Part shown: piece by piece, positions 32,391 to 41,490 of the stretch
Position numbering within the stretch: position 1 is the stretch's first letter
How the letters are laid out: every line of letters starts with the position of its first letter
Source: Rhodobacter sp.
GTDB lineage: Bacteria > Pseudomonadota > Alphaproteobacteria > Rhodobacterales > Rhodobacteraceae
Direction: 5' to 3'
NCBI GenBank assembly: GCA_030066215.1
Contig: JASJCA010000025.1
Location: 1 to 43,747 of the forward strand
Length of the DNA stretch: 43,747 bases
Translations under genes and position numbers: made by a program
Notes under the pieces: model-generated
What the model was told of the DNA's origin: nothing
What the model saw: only the letters and a program-made list of their open reading frames with translations
Databases searched by the model: none

Positions 32391-32435
32391 TCAAGACCGC
32401 GCTGACCGCCCGCCTGGCGCGTCCGCGGCAGTCCG

Positions 32436-32873
32436 TTATCCGGGTCGCACTGGGATCATCGTCCCCTGCAGCAGCGCCACCTGCACCGCTCCGCCGTCCG
32501 TCTCGGCCCAAACCTCGGCCCCGACCACAACCAAGCGCCGCCCCGGCCGCACCACGTGGCCCTTGGCGTGCAACCGCGCGCCCTGGGCCGGCGCCAAAAG
32601 GTTGATCTTCATCTCGACCGTCAGCACCTCGTCCGGGCCCTCCATAAGGCTCAGCGCCGCGTAGCCCGCCGCGCTGTCGCCCAGGGCAAAGCTCACCGCC
32701 GCGTGGGCGAACCCGTGCTGCTGGCGCATCTCGTCCAAGACAGGCGCCACGATCTCAACTGCGCCGGCCTCGACCCGTACGAGCTCCGCCCCTAAGGTCC
32801 GCATTATGTCCTGCCGCGCGAAACTCTCGCGGATCTTCGCTTCGAACCCGTCGAACCGCGCCTTCACGGACAC
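32436..32873 (-). CDS. PaaI-type hotdog-fold thioesterase
   Basis: 145 residues. Hotdog fold with VAPVLDEMRQQHGFAHAAVSFALGDSAAG (about 43-71); HGFAHAAV...GDSAAG is the PaaI-like active-site region with an acidic residue on the long helix. VEMKINLLAPAQG follows. Likely hydrolyses an acyl-CoA thioester. Its start overlaps the end of pdeM by ten bases, so it is translated with the DNA-repair genes; no functional link is known. Confidence 0.86.
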   Translation of the reverse strand: MSVKARFDGFEAKIRESFARQDIMRTLGAELVRVEAGAVEIVAPVLDEMRQQHGFAHAAVSFALGDSAAGYAALSLMEGPDEVLTVEMKINLLAPAQGARLHAKGHVVRPGRRLVVVGAEVWAETDGGAVQVALLQGTMIPVRPG

Positions 32874-33550
32874 CGCCCCGGCATCGGGATCACCGCCGGG
32901 ACCGGCCCGGTCAGGATCGCCAGCGCCTCAGGCCGCATGAGCCCACTCAACGCCGGATTCGTCGACCGGAGCCCGCCAGTATAGGTCCCGAAGGCCGGCA
33001 AAATCACCCGGTCGCTGTCGTAGAGGAAACAGGGCCGTGACACCTGTCGCCCTCGGGCGTGCAATACGGCCTTCGGGTGGTAGTGCCCCGACACCTCGCC
33101 GCTTGTTCCCGGCTTCGCGATATGGCGGAAGATCAACGGCGGTTCGGACAATTCGCCGAGATGGGTGCCGCCCAGATCCACCGGACCCGGATCGTGGTTG
33201 CCTTCGATCCAGATCCAGCGCCTCCCGGCCATCAGCCGCGAAAGCCAAAGCACCGCGTCCTCGGCCAGCCCCTCGGCCACGGCCCGATCGTCGAAACTGT
33301 CGCCCAGACACACCACAGCCCGCGGGTCCAAGGCGGCCACCTCGGCGTCGAGCCGCGCCAGGGTATCTTTGATCTCGTAGGGCGGCAGCATCGCGCCGCC
33401 GAGCCTCGCGATCCGTTCGGATTTTCCAAGATGCAGGTCCGACACGACCAGAACTTGCCGTTCCGGCCACCACATCGCACCGCTCGACCGCGCCTCAAGC
33501 TCCACGCCGGCCAGTGTGAAGCGCTTGTTCTTCTTATGTTCCCTGCTCAT
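32864..33550 (-). CDS. pdeM: Ligase-associated DNA damage response endonuclease PdeM
   Basis: 228 residues. Calcineurin-type metallophosphoesterase motifs: VSDLHLGKS (about 37-45), VVCLGDSFDD (about 79-88), WIEGNHDPGP (about 113-122) and SGHYHPKAVL (about 153-162). These and the neighbouring helicase identify the PdeM family, which occurs in bacteria with an ATP-dependent DNA ligase, an Lhr-like helicase and a Metallo-beta-lactamase exonuclease. Only the helicase and PdeM are in this window; the ligase and exonuclease would be elsewhere. Follows the helicase stop by 32 bp. Confidence 0.92.
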   Translation of the reverse strand: MSREHKKNKRFTLAGVELEARSSGAMWWPERQVLVVSDLHLGKSERIARLGGAMLPPYEIKDTLARLDAEVAALDPRAVVCLGDSFDDRAVAEGLAEDAVLWLSRLMAGRRWIWIEGNHDPGPVDLGGTHLGELSEPPLIFRHIAKPGTSGEVSGHYHPKAVLHARGRQVSRPCFLYDSDRVILPAFGTYTGGLRSTNPALSGLMRPEALAILTGPVPAVIPMPGRCP

Positions 33551-33582
33551 GCCCCTTCATAACAGCCTCGCACCCGGGGACG

Positions 33583-36021
33583 TCAATAGGGCACACGCCA
33601 TGCCTTTTTCGGTTCCGGCGGCTCCTCTCCAAGTCCAGCCAGGTCCATCAATCGCTCGGCCTCTTCCGCCAAAAGGCGCTCGCTGGCGAGGCCCTGGATC
33701 GGCACCCGGCCGGCTTCGAGGAACAGCGGCGCCGCCAGCGGAGTCACCCGGTCCAGGATCACGTGATCGACCCGGCCTTGCGTTCTCGTCAGCATTTCCT
33801 CGATGCGTCCGAAATCGACGAGTCCCTTCAGCGCCTCCTCCCGCGTGATCTGCAGCAGCAGGTGTTCGGGATCGTACTTGCGCAATGTGTCGTAGAGGAT
33901 GTCCGAGGAAAATGTCGCCTGCCGCCCGGTCTTGCGCTGGCCCTGAAACTGCCGGTCGATCAGCCCGGCGATCACGGCCGAAGCTTTGAAGGTCCGCTTC
34001 ATCACCGCATTTCCGGCGAGCCAGGTCTCGAAGGCCGTGCGCAACCCGTCGGCTTGCAACAAAGGACCTGGGTCGCGCACCGGATCGAGCCCCCAGATCA
34101 GCACCGCATAGTCGGTCGACACGAAACCCATCGGATTGAGCCCCTCGGTCTCCATCCGCTGGGTCAGAAGCAGCCCTAGAGTCTGCATCGCGTTGCGCCC
34201 CGCGAAGCCGTAGACGCAGATGTGCTCGCGCCCGTCATGCGGGAAGCTTTCGACCAGCAGGCGGTCGGCCTGGGGCAGCTTCGACACCGCGCGCTGCAGC
34301 GCCAGCCACTCGGCAGTGTGCTGCGGCAGTTCCGGCCAGGACGGCTGGCGGAACATGCGCAGAATGCGCTGCGACAGTTGCGTGGAGGTGGCGAATTTGG
34401 TGCCCATGAAGGTGGCAATCTTGGGCTTCTGATAGGCGCTGCGGGTGACCTCGACGGTGGTCTCGCGCAGGCCCTCGTAGCGCACGATACGGCCGCCGAT
34501 CAGAAAGGTGTCGCCCTTGGTCAGCGTTGCGGCAAAGCCCTCTTCGATCTCGCCCAGAGGCTTGCCCCGGCCGCGCATCCGCACCTTGACCAGGTCGGTG
34601 TCCTGGATCGTGCCGATGTTCATCCGGATCTGCCGGGCAGCGCGCGGGTCGCGCAGCTGCCACAGGCCGTCACGCTGCACCAGCCGCTGCCAGCGGTCGT
34701 AGGCGCGCAGCGCGTAGCCGCCGGTGGCGACGAAATCGAGGCAGGCGTCGAACTCCGCCCTTGGCAGCCCGGCATAGGCGCCGGCGGTCGTTATTTCTCG
34801 GTACAACCTGTCAGCATCGAATGGTCCGGCGGCGGCAGTGATCAGGATGTGCTGGCAGAGCACGTCTCGGGGCCCCGGACCGCGGGGATCGCCGTCGAGT
34901 TCATGGGCCTTTGCGGCCTCCAGCGCGGCGATGCATTCGACCACCTCGAACCGGTTGGCCGGCACCAGCAAAGCCTTCGACGGCGCGTTGTAGCGGTGGT
35001 TCGCCCGGCCGATGCGCTGGATCAGCCGCTTGACGTTCTTCGGCGCGCCGACCTGGATGATCAGGTCGACATCGCCCCAGTCGATGCCGAGATCGAGCGT
35101 GCCGGTGCAGACGATGGCGCGCAAGGCGCCAGCGACCATTGCCGCCTCGACCTTCTGGCGCTGCTCGCGCGCCAGCGACCCGTGGTGAATGCCGATCGGC
35201 AGGCCGTCGTCGTTGGCCAGCCACAGGTTGTGAAAGAAGATCTCGGCCTGGGCGCGGGTGTTGTGGAAGATCAGCGTGGTCTTGTGGCGGCGAACCTGGT
35301 CGAGCACCGCGGGGATCGCGTATTTGCCGCCGCCGCCGGACCAGGGCGGCTTTTCTTCCGTCTCCAGCATGGCGATATCCGGGTCCGGGCCGGGGTCGGC
35401 GTGCAGGATCGCGCACGGATCGGGATGTCGGGCGAGCAGTTTAGCGATGCCCGCGGGATCCTCGACGGTGGCCGACAGCCCGACGCGGCGCAGGGTCGGG
35501 CAGAGGGTCTGCAGCCGGGCGAGGGCGAGCATCAGCTGGTCGCCGCGCTTCGATTCCGCCAGGCTGTGGATTTCGTCGACGATGACGCGGGAGAGCCCGG
35601 CGAACATCCGCGGCGCGTCCTCGTAGCTGGTCAAGAGCGCGAGGCTTTCGGGCGTGGTCAGCAGGATATGCGGCGGATCGGCGCGTTGCGCCTTCTTGCG
35701 GGTCGCCGGCGTGTCGCCTGTGCGGTCGTCGATGCGGATCGGCAGGCCGATTTCGTCGACAGGCGTCCGAAGGTTACGCTTGATGTCGGCGGCCAGTGCC
35801 TTCAGCGGCGAGACATAAAGCGTGTGCAGACCCTGATGCGTGCCGTCGGCGAGTTCGGCGAGCGTCGGCAGAAACCCCGCCAGCGTCTTGCCGCCGCCGG
35901 TGGGGGCGATCAGCAAAAGCGCGGGCTCGTCGGCACGGGTCAACATCGCCTGCTGGTGCGGGTGGATTGCCCAGCCGCGGGCGGCGAACCAGTCGTGAAA
36001 CGGGCGGGGCAGCGCGGTCAT
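33583..36021 (-). CDS. Ligase-associated DEXH-box helicase (Lhr family)
   Basis: 812 residues from ATG 36021 (MTALPRPFHDWFAARGWAIH). Superfamily 2 helicase: Q-like HPHQQAML, Walker A APTGGGKTLAGF (about 38-49), DEIH-type Walker B VIVDEIHSLAESKRGD (about 142), SATVEDP (about 184) and QRIGRANHRYN (about 341). The C-terminal half is the winged-helix plus Lhr-core region. Length matches the bacterial core form of Lhr rather than the ~1500-residue actinobacterial one. The frame upstream of 36021 has no family match. Head of the helicase-pdeM-thioesterase operon. Confidence 0.92.
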   Translation of the reverse strand: MTALPRPFHDWFAARGWAIHPHQQAMLTRADEPALLLIAPTGGGKTLAGFLPTLAELADGTHQGLHTLYVSPLKALAADIKRNLRTPVDEIGLPIRIDDRTGDTPATRKKAQRADPPHILLTTPESLALLTSYEDAPRMFAGLSRVIVDEIHSLAESKRGDQLMLALARLQTLCPTLRRVGLSATVEDPAGIAKLLARHPDPCAILHADPGPDPDIAMLETEEKPPWSGGGGKYAIPAVLDQVRRHKTTLIFHNTRAQAEIFFHNLWLANDDGLPIGIHHGSLAREQRQKVEAAMVAGALRAIVCTGTLDLGIDWGDVDLIIQVGAPKNVKRLIQRIGRANHRYNAPSKALLVPANRFEVVECIAALEAAKAHELDGDPRGPGPRDVLCQHILITAAAGPFDADRLYREITTAGAYAGLPRAEFDACLDFVATGGYALRAYDRWQRLVQRDGLWQLRDPRAARQIRMNIGTIQDTDLVKVRMRGRGKPLGEIEEGFAATLTKGDTFLIGGRIVRYEGLRETTVEVTRSAYQKPKIATFMGTKFATSTQLSQRILRMFRQPSWPELPQHTAEWLALQRAVSKLPQADRLLVESFPHDGREHICVYGFAGRNAMQTLGLLLTQRMETEGLNPMGFVSTDYAVLIWGLDPVRDPGPLLQADGLRTAFETWLAGNAVMKRTFKASAVIAGLIDRQFQGQRKTGRQATFSSDILYDTLRKYDPEHLLLQITREEALKGLVDFGRIEEMLTRTQGRVDHVILDRVTPLAAPLFLEAGRVPIQGLASERLLAEEAERLMDLAGLGEEPPEPKKAWRVPY

Positions 36022-36194
36022 GGACGCGAGTCTAGGCCGCGGCGCCGGTCGAGGCCAGCGCCGCCCCGGGGCTGGTGCAGGTCCGACGGTTTTCCGGCCG
36101 CTATCCGCTCGTGGTGTCAGTCGCTCAGCGCAGTGTCGGTCCGCCCGTCGCACCGACGTGATACCGACGTTTTGCAGACCCGTGCGTGCGGGGC

Positions 36195-36998
36195 TCACCG
36201 GCGCGGCATTAGGCGCAGCACCGCATCCCGGACCGCGCGGGGCAGGGCGGTGTCGGCGCCGTCGGGTGCCACGTCCAGGGCGCTGTCGACATCCTTGGCG
36301 AGGATGCCGATTGTGTTGTCGGGGTCATAGCCGTCTCGGGCGAACTCGATGTCGCCGAAGCCGCTGGCGAACCAGTTCTGGCCGGACGATGCCGCGATCA
36401 GGTCCAGCAGGGTTTTCTCATCCAGGTCAAAGGCTTCTGCCCAGTCGAGCACCAGCCGCGTCATCGCGGTGTGGCTCGCCGCCAGAAGGTTGTTGAGCAC
36501 CTTCGCCGCCATGCCCGCGCCAAACGGACCCATGCGATGAAACGACGTGCCCATCGCGGTGAAGAGCGGCTGCAACCGGTCCAAGACGGCCGCCTCGCCG
36601 CCCAGCATGAACGCCAGCTCGCGCCGCTCGGCCCGCACCTGCGCGCCCGACATCGGCGCGTCGACCAGCGCGATCCGGTCCGGGATTCGCCCCCGTAACT
36701 CTCTGAGATACCGCGGAGAAACCGTCGATGAAATGACGACGACCTGAAGCTCTGGCGCACGGTCCACCAGCGCCTGATCGGTGAAGAGCACCTCCTCAGT
36801 CTGGCCAATATCGCGCACCACGGTGATCAGCGTGCGCAGACCGTTGGCGAAGTCGACGGGGTCCAGCGTGATGGTGTCCGAGGCGATCTCTGGCCGGATG
36901 TCGAGGCCTTGCGCATCAAACCCAGCGCTGCGCAAGGCGCCCAGCATCGGCGCCCCCATCCTGCCGCAGCCCGCAACACCCACGCCGCGTAGCGTCAT
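36195..36998 (-). CDS. NAD(P)-dependent oxidoreductase, 3-hydroxyisobutyrate dehydrogenase family
   Basis: 267 residues. GVGVAGCGRMGAPMLGALRS (about 5-24) is the Rossmann glycine loop; LVDAPMSGAQVRAER (about 116-130) is the substrate loop with a conserved DAPxSG; MGPFGAGMAAKVLNNLL (about 156-172) contains the catalytic lysine (Lys166) in the GxGxxxKxxNN motif. Acts on a short beta-hydroxy acid; the physiological substrate is unknown. 173 bp separate it from the helicase gene. Confidence 0.87.
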   Translation of the reverse strand: MTLRGVGVAGCGRMGAPMLGALRSAGFDAQGLDIRPEIASDTITLDPVDFANGLRTLITVVRDIGQTEEVLFTDQALVDRAPELQVVVISSTVSPRYLRELRGRIPDRIALVDAPMSGAQVRAERRELAFMLGGEAAVLDRLQPLFTAMGTSFHRMGPFGAGMAAKVLNNLLAASHTAMTRLVLDWAEAFDLDEKTLLDLIAASSGQNWFASGFGDIEFARDGYDPDNTIGILAKDVDSALDVAPDGADTALPRAVRDAVLRLMPRR

Positions 36999-37057
36999 AC
37001 TCCGCCCCCCATGATACGGACTGTGCCAATCCGGGTGCTGTCCGGACGGTCACGAGC

Positions 37058-37528
37058 CTAGCCCAGGGGCGTTCTAAGCAGAGCGATGTCTTTGATCCAG
37101 AGCTGTCCGGCGCCTTCGCCGAAGAGGTTCAGCTTGATCAGGTCCGGCTGCTGACCGGCCTTGAGATAGAAGGGGATCTCGTACTCAGCCCAGTCGGTGG
37201 TGCCGGTCAGGGCGTTGTGTAGGCCCTTAGAGAAGAATTCGCCGCGGCCGGGCAGGCGGCACCACATCTCGAGATAGGCCTTGCCCTGCAACCCCTCGGC
37301 ACGCATTCGGGCGCGGTATGTCAGCATCGCGGCTTCAGCCGCCAGCGCCATCGGCACCTCGAACAGCGGCACGGAGCGCGCACCGTCGACGGTGACGCGC
37401 CACGCGGTGTCCTGGGCGTGGATATTGTCTTGGGCGATGGGGGCGTCGCCGGGTCCGAAGGCCGCGATCGCCTCGGCTGGGCCCACTGGCTGCGGCGTGC
37501 GAAACATGGATTTCAAGCGCTCGAACAT
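37058..37528 (-). CDS. Protein of unknown function (156 aa)
   Basis: Not recognised. Soluble, no signal peptide. After a basic N-terminus (MFERLKSMFRTPQP) and a 25-residue linker, the rest (about 35-150) is rich in predicted beta strands (WRVTVDGARSVPLFEVP, AYLEMWCRLPGR, WAEYEIPFYLKAGQQPDLIK, QLWIKDIALL) in the style of a jelly-roll or carbohydrate-binding-like fold. It starts 46 bp after the stop of the AAA ATPase gene on the same strand, so it is probably co-expressed with it. Confidence 0.7.
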   Translation of the reverse strand: MFERLKSMFRTPQPVGPAEAIAAFGPGDAPIAQDNIHAQDTAWRVTVDGARSVPLFEVPMALAAEAAMLTYRARMRAEGLQGKAYLEMWCRLPGRGEFFSKGLHNALTGTTDWAEYEIPFYLKAGQQPDLIKLNLFGEGAGQLWIKDIALLRTPLG

Positions 37529-37574
37529 CTCGTTGCGCCGCCCTCGTCGCGTCGTTTCCGCCTCGTGCCTTGGG

Positions 37575-38885
37575 TTACTTCACGATCATCTCGTCCTTGA
37601 CGAACATGTTCGCCCAGGCACGGTCGATCAATTCGGGGCTCATCTGATTGGGAATACCCTCGAATTCGCAGATCGAGATCATCTGGTCGATCAGAAAGAT
37701 CGGCTGGTAGTTGGCGTAGACGTTGTTGATCGTGGGGTATTTCTGCTTGACCAAATGCACCAGCGCCTTTTCGTCCAGCGGCATCTTCCGCTTCTTCGCA
37801 ACCATCTGGAAGATTTTCAGATAGTCGGACTGGTTCGGCCCGTCGATCTTGATCTTGAAGAAGATCCGGCGCAGGGCCGCCTTATCGAAGATCTCGTTGG
37901 GGTGGAAGTTGGTCGAGAAGATCACCAGCGTGTCGAACGGCACCTCGAACTTTTCGCCCGATTGCAGGGCCAGAATGTCCTTCGATTCCTCCAGCGGCAC
38001 GATCCAGCGGTTGATCAACGCCTGCGGCGGTTCTGCCTGGCGGCCGAGGTCGTCGACGATGAAGACGCCGCCGGTGGACTTCAGTTGCAGCGGCGCTTGA
38101 TAGGTGCGCGAGGTCGGGTTGTAGACCAGATCCAGCATGTCCAGCGTCAGCTCGCCGCCGGTGATCACCGTAGGCCGCTCGCACAGCACATAGCGGCGGT
38201 CGTAACGGTTCGAGGTGCGGCGCAGGCTGTTGGGGTCGTCTTCCAGCTCTTCGGCGACAGTGTGCACGATCGGGTCGTAGACGGTGATCACCTGGCCCGA
38301 ATAAAACAGCGCGCGCGGCACGAAGATCTTGTCGCCGAGCGCGTCGCGGATGCCGTTTGAGATCGACGACTTGCCGTTGCCGGGGGGGCCGTACATTAGG
38401 ATAGAGCGGCCTGAACCAACGGCGGGGCCGAGATGGCTGATCAACTCGTCGGGCAGGATCAGGTGGCCCATCGCGCCAGTCAACTGCTCGCGCGTCATCT
38501 GGATGTTGCGGATCGACTGGCGCTTCACCTGCTCGGCATAGGCCTCCAAGAGCACCGGCATCGCGCCGTAGTATTCCGATTGGCTGAGCGCATCGAGCGC
38601 GCGGGCCTTGCCGGCATCGGACAGCTGATAGCCCATTTCGCCGCCGGAATTGGCATGCAGCGTACCGGTCGCCTCGACCAGCCGCTGCGTGCGCGAGAGG
38701 TCGACCAGCTCTTGCGTGACGGGGACCGGCAGCGCCAGGACCCTGGCCAACTCGGTCACTTGGTCGAGGTTGCGGCGGAACATCGTCTTCAGCAGGATGT
38801 CGCGCATCACCACCATCGGCAGGCCGGTGTCCTCCATGCTCCGCGGCGCGGGCGGTTCTAGGACGGATGCCACATGCATGTTCAT
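37575..38885 (-). CDS. MoxR-like AAA ATPase of unknown role
   Basis: 436 residues from ATG 38885. The first 155 residues are helical and unusual. The AAA module has Walker A MYGPPGNGKSS (166-173), Walker B GVFIVDDLGR (274-279) and sensor-1 LVIFSTNFHP (about 313-322), with arginine-finger candidates in FDKAALRRIFFK. The C-terminus has a lid domain. It resembles bacterial AAA proteins found beside tad pilus genes and stands 2 kb from the tad cluster here; a direct role in pilus function is inference. Divergent from the membrane-protein gene, with 134 bp between starts. Confidence 0.78.
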   Translation of the reverse strand: MNMHVASVLEPPAPRSMEDTGLPMVVMRDILLKTMFRRNLDQVTELARVLALPVPVTQELVDLSRTQRLVEATGTLHANSGGEMGYQLSDAGKARALDALSQSEYYGAMPVLLEAYAEQVKRQSIRNIQMTREQLTGAMGHLILPDELISHLGPAVGSGRSILMYGPPGNGKSSISNGIRDALGDKIFVPRALFYSGQVITVYDPIVHTVAEELEDDPNSLRRTSNRYDRRYVLCERPTVITGGELTLDMLDLVYNPTSRTYQAPLQLKSTGGVFIVDDLGRQAEPPQALINRWIVPLEESKDILALQSGEKFEVPFDTLVIFSTNFHPNEIFDKAALRRIFFKIKIDGPNQSDYLKIFQMVAKKRKMPLDEKALVHLVKQKYPTINNVYANYQPIFLIDQMISICEFEGIPNQMSPELIDRAWANMFVKDEMIVK

Positions 38886-39019
38886 TGGTCTTGGTCCACT
38901 GCTCGGCTTCGTTGTTCGTGCCGCCACCAGGCTCCGGTATTCCGTCAAAACCCGGTAGCGGGGCTTTGCGTGGCCCGTCATGACAGGTTACTGTGGCAAA
39001 AAATGGACAGGGCGAGGGC

Positions 39020-40648
39020 ATGAGCAGACCCAATCCTGCACTTCTTTTCGGCTTCCTCGTGGCGGTGATCGTGATTTTGGCCGGCGTAACCCTGGCCAAG
39101 GGCGGGTTTTTCATCGCTAAGCACGAGGGCGACACCCTGCATCTGTTGCAGATCGTGTTCCGCATGGCCTCGGGCGAGTGGCCGCATCTGGACTTCATGA
39201 CCCCGATCGGCTGGCTCGCCTTCGCGCCGATCGCCCTGTTCGTCAACCTCGGCCTGGGGGTCGGCAATGCGATCCTGATGTCGCAGATCCTGGTGGCCTT
39301 CGTTCTGTTGCCGGCGGTGTTCTGGGCCGGGATGTCGCGGTTCCAGGGCGGGGTGGCCTATCTCTTCGGGCTGGTGGTGCTGGTCCTGGCCTTGGCGTTG
39401 GTGCACGGCGAGGCGGAACGGTCGGTGTCGATCTCGATGCATTACAACCGTTGGGCGTGGGCAGTGTCCTACGTGGTGATCGCGCTGGCTGTGCTGCCGC
39501 CGCGCGAGTTCGGCAACGACCGGCTGGACGGCATCATCGTCGGCGTCGGCATGGCGGTGCTGGCGCTTTTGAAGGTGACCTATTTTGCGGCCTTCGCCGT
39601 GCCGGTGACGGTGGCGCTGGCGATGCGCGGGGCGTTGGGCACGCTGCGGATCGCGCTGCTCAGTGGGCTCGGCGTGGCGGTCGCGGTGACGATTCTGGCG
39701 GGCGCCGAATTCTGGGCGGCCTATGTCGGCGATCTGCTGACGGTGTTTGCGTCCGATGTGCGGCCGCAGCCGGGGGCGGGCCTGCGCACAATCATCGGGG
39801 CGCCGGCCTATCTGGGCGGCAGCCTGGTCCTGCTTCTGGCGGTGATCCTGCTGCGGCAGGCGGACGAGCCCGTCCTAGGGCTGGTTCTGCTGCTTCTGGC
39901 GCCGGGGTTTCTTTACGTGACGTACCAGAATTTCGGCAACGACCCGCAATGGCTGATGCTGCTGGCGATCCTGCTTTTGGTGCCCACGCCGCGGCCCGAG
40001 CTGCAGAACGGGGTCGGCTGGAACATGCGGGGGGCGCTACGGTTGGCGGCGGTGGCGGCGGTGGCCTTTGCCGCGCCGACGTTTCTGAACCTCGCCTACA
40101 GCCCGTTTCGGCATCTCGGCCTGACCGTGGCCGACTACCAGGCGATGCTGGTGCGCACGCCACAGCACCGGGATCTGCGGCTACCGGTGGTTCGGGCCAA
40201 CCAGGTGAACGCGGCGGTGGCGCTCGACGGGCCGGGCTCGGGGCTGGAAGCGCGGGCCGGGCCGGCGGAGCGCGCCGAGGCGCGGACCGAGTTCATGGGA
40301 GAGCTGTTGCCCGATTGCGAGTTGCAGCTGGGCCTGATCGCCTGGTTCGAGACCATCGTCGCCGATCTCGAACAGGCCGGGCTGGCCGGCGGCCGGCGGG
40401 TCTTTGCGGCGGATCTGTTCTCGGGCCACTGGCTTTTCGGCGATTTGCAGCGGCTCCAGAATGGCGCGCCGTGGTATTACGGCGAACTCGCCGGGTTCGA
40501 CAGCGCCGACTTTTTGCTGGTCCCGCTCTGCCCGACCTCGCAGAAGGTGCGCAAGGAAATTTTGGCAGACGTCACCGCCCGCGGCGCTGAACTGACCGAA
40601 CGGCGGCGCACGGCGCTCTATATTCTGTATCATATTTCAAAGGGCTAG
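39020..40648 (+). CDS. Polytopic membrane protein of unknown function
   Basis: 542 residues from ATG 39020 (MSRPNPALLFGFLVAVIV), with GGGCGAGGGC just before; a GTG at 38993 would add nine residues. About ten or eleven hydrophobic helices fill residues 5-360, and a soluble C-terminal part (about 385-542) follows. The helix pattern with loops of Asp/Glu/His after the first helix (GFFIAKHEGDTLH) is reminiscent of GT-C glycosyltransferases, but no signature is decisive. Divergent from the AAA ATPase gene; its 3' end is followed by the palindrome array. Confidence 0.75.
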   Translation: MSRPNPALLFGFLVAVIVILAGVTLAKGGFFIAKHEGDTLHLLQIVFRMASGEWPHLDFMTPIGWLAFAPIALFVNLGLGVGNAILMSQILVAFVLLPAVFWAGMSRFQGGVAYLFGLVVLVLALALVHGEAERSVSISMHYNRWAWAVSYVVIALAVLPPREFGNDRLDGIIVGVGMAVLALLKVTYFAAFAVPVTVALAMRGALGTLRIALLSGLGVAVAVTILAGAEFWAAYVGDLLTVFASDVRPQPGAGLRTIIGAPAYLGGSLVLLLAVILLRQADEPVLGLVLLLLAPGFLYVTYQNFGNDPQWLMLLAILLLVPTPRPELQNGVGWNMRGALRLAAVAAVAFAAPTFLNLAYSPFRHLGLTVADYQAMLVRTPQHRDLRLPVVRANQVNAAVALDGPGSGLEARAGPAERAEARTEFMGELLPDCELQLGLIAWFETIVADLEQAGLAGGRRVFAADLFSGHWLFGDLQRLQNGAPWYYGELAGFDSADFLLVPLCPTSQKVRKEILADVTARGAELTERRRTALYILYHISKG

Positions 40649-40741
40649 GGCGGGGCTCCGGCGAACCGGTACCGCATGGAACGGTGCGGAGCGAGATGCT
40701 GTTTGGCCGAATCTTGCCGCGGGACGCTAGGCAGATAGGAT

Positions 40742-40836
40742 CAAGGCCCTTCGAAGGGCCTTGCGGAACGCGTTTCGAAACGCGTTCAAAAAACGGCTTC
40801 GAGGCCGCTTGGCCCAAGCCGCTTCGAAGCGGCTTG
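40742..40836. repeat. Phased array of four 22-bp palindromes centred on TTCGAA
   Basis: Unit 1 at 40742-40763 (left half CAAGGCCCTTC, exact), unit 2 at 40766-40787 (GAACGCGTTTC, exact), unit 3 at 40790-40811 (AAAACGGCTTC, 8 of 11 pairs), unit 4 at 40815-40836 (CAAGCCGCTTC, exact). Starts are 24, 24 and 25 bp apart. The outer arms differ between units but the centre and length are constant. Lies between convergent genes (stops at 40648 and 40901). Confidence 0.88.
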
Positions 40837-40900
40837 CATCGCCGAACGTGGGCTCCCGGCCGGAAATCGACCGTGTACTCTTGCCAAATACCTCCCCGCG

Positions 40901-41395
40901 TCAAGCGCCGAAGACAAGCCCCATGCAGAGGTAGATCGCCAGGGCGCCGCCGAGCGCCAGGCCCATCGGGAAGTCGTTGCGCGACCACGATTCCCAGTCG
41001 GCGGTGCGGGCGCGGAAGGCGGGCAGGGCGCGGAACAGGCGGTGGGTGACGTAGGCGGCCAGTAGAACGGCGGCGAAAAGCACCAGAAACAGCCGAAAAT
41101 CGGCGGGCGGGATGAAGGGCGCCATCGCGGCGGCGAATTTCGCATCGCCGGCGCCGATCAGCCCGGCGAGGTTCAGCACGAAACCCGCCGCCAGAACAAC
41201 GACCAGGGAGACCAGGCGCCAAGGATATTCCGCCCAGGGCAGCGCGATCAGACCGATCACCAGGAACACGCCGGCCAAGGCCAGAACCGCCTTGTTCGGG
41301 ATCTTCATGAATTTCATGTCGTTCCAGGCGACCCAGATGCAGATCGGCAGCGTCAGCACCAGAAACCAGAGCGCCGCGTTGGATGTCAGTGCCAT
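40901..41395 (-). CDS. cpaA: Prepilin peptidase (TadV/CpaA family)
   Basis: 164 residues from ATG 41395 (MALTSNAALWFL); AGGA lies six bases upstream of this start and touches the alternative ATG at 41401. Type IV prepilin peptidase domain: aspartates Asp26 (AWNDMKFMKIPN) and Asp84 (IGAGDAKFAAA, the GxGD motif) form the active site. Short CpaA/TadV proteins lack the methylase domain of PilD and process Flp pilins. Last gene of the minus-strand tad cluster, 90 bp after the TPR gene. Confidence 0.93.
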   Translation of the reverse strand: MALTSNAALWFLVLTLPICIWVAWNDMKFMKIPNKAVLALAGVFLVIGLIALPWAEYPWRLVSLVVVLAAGFVLNLAGLIGAGDAKFAAAMAPFIPPADFRLFLVLFAAVLLAAYVTHRLFRALPAFRARTADWESWSRNDFPMGLALGGALAIYLCMGLVFGA

Positions 41396-41490
41396 ACCCA
41401 TTCCTAACCGTCAGACTTGAAAGCCCGGTTAACCTGTGACGGTGGCAAGGTTGGGGAGGCTAGCAGGCGCGACTGTGGCGCGGGGACGCC

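Noticed and set aside
40742..40836. CRISPR array
   Set aside because: Spacing is regular, but the units are palindromes with differing sequence and 2-3 base gaps; there are no repeats separated by spacers and no cas genes.
40684..41049. Plus-strand frame through the TTCGAA palindromes
   Set aside because: The peptide simply reflects the repeat (FEG, FET, FEA, RSG patterns) and runs into the antisense of the prepilin peptidase gene.
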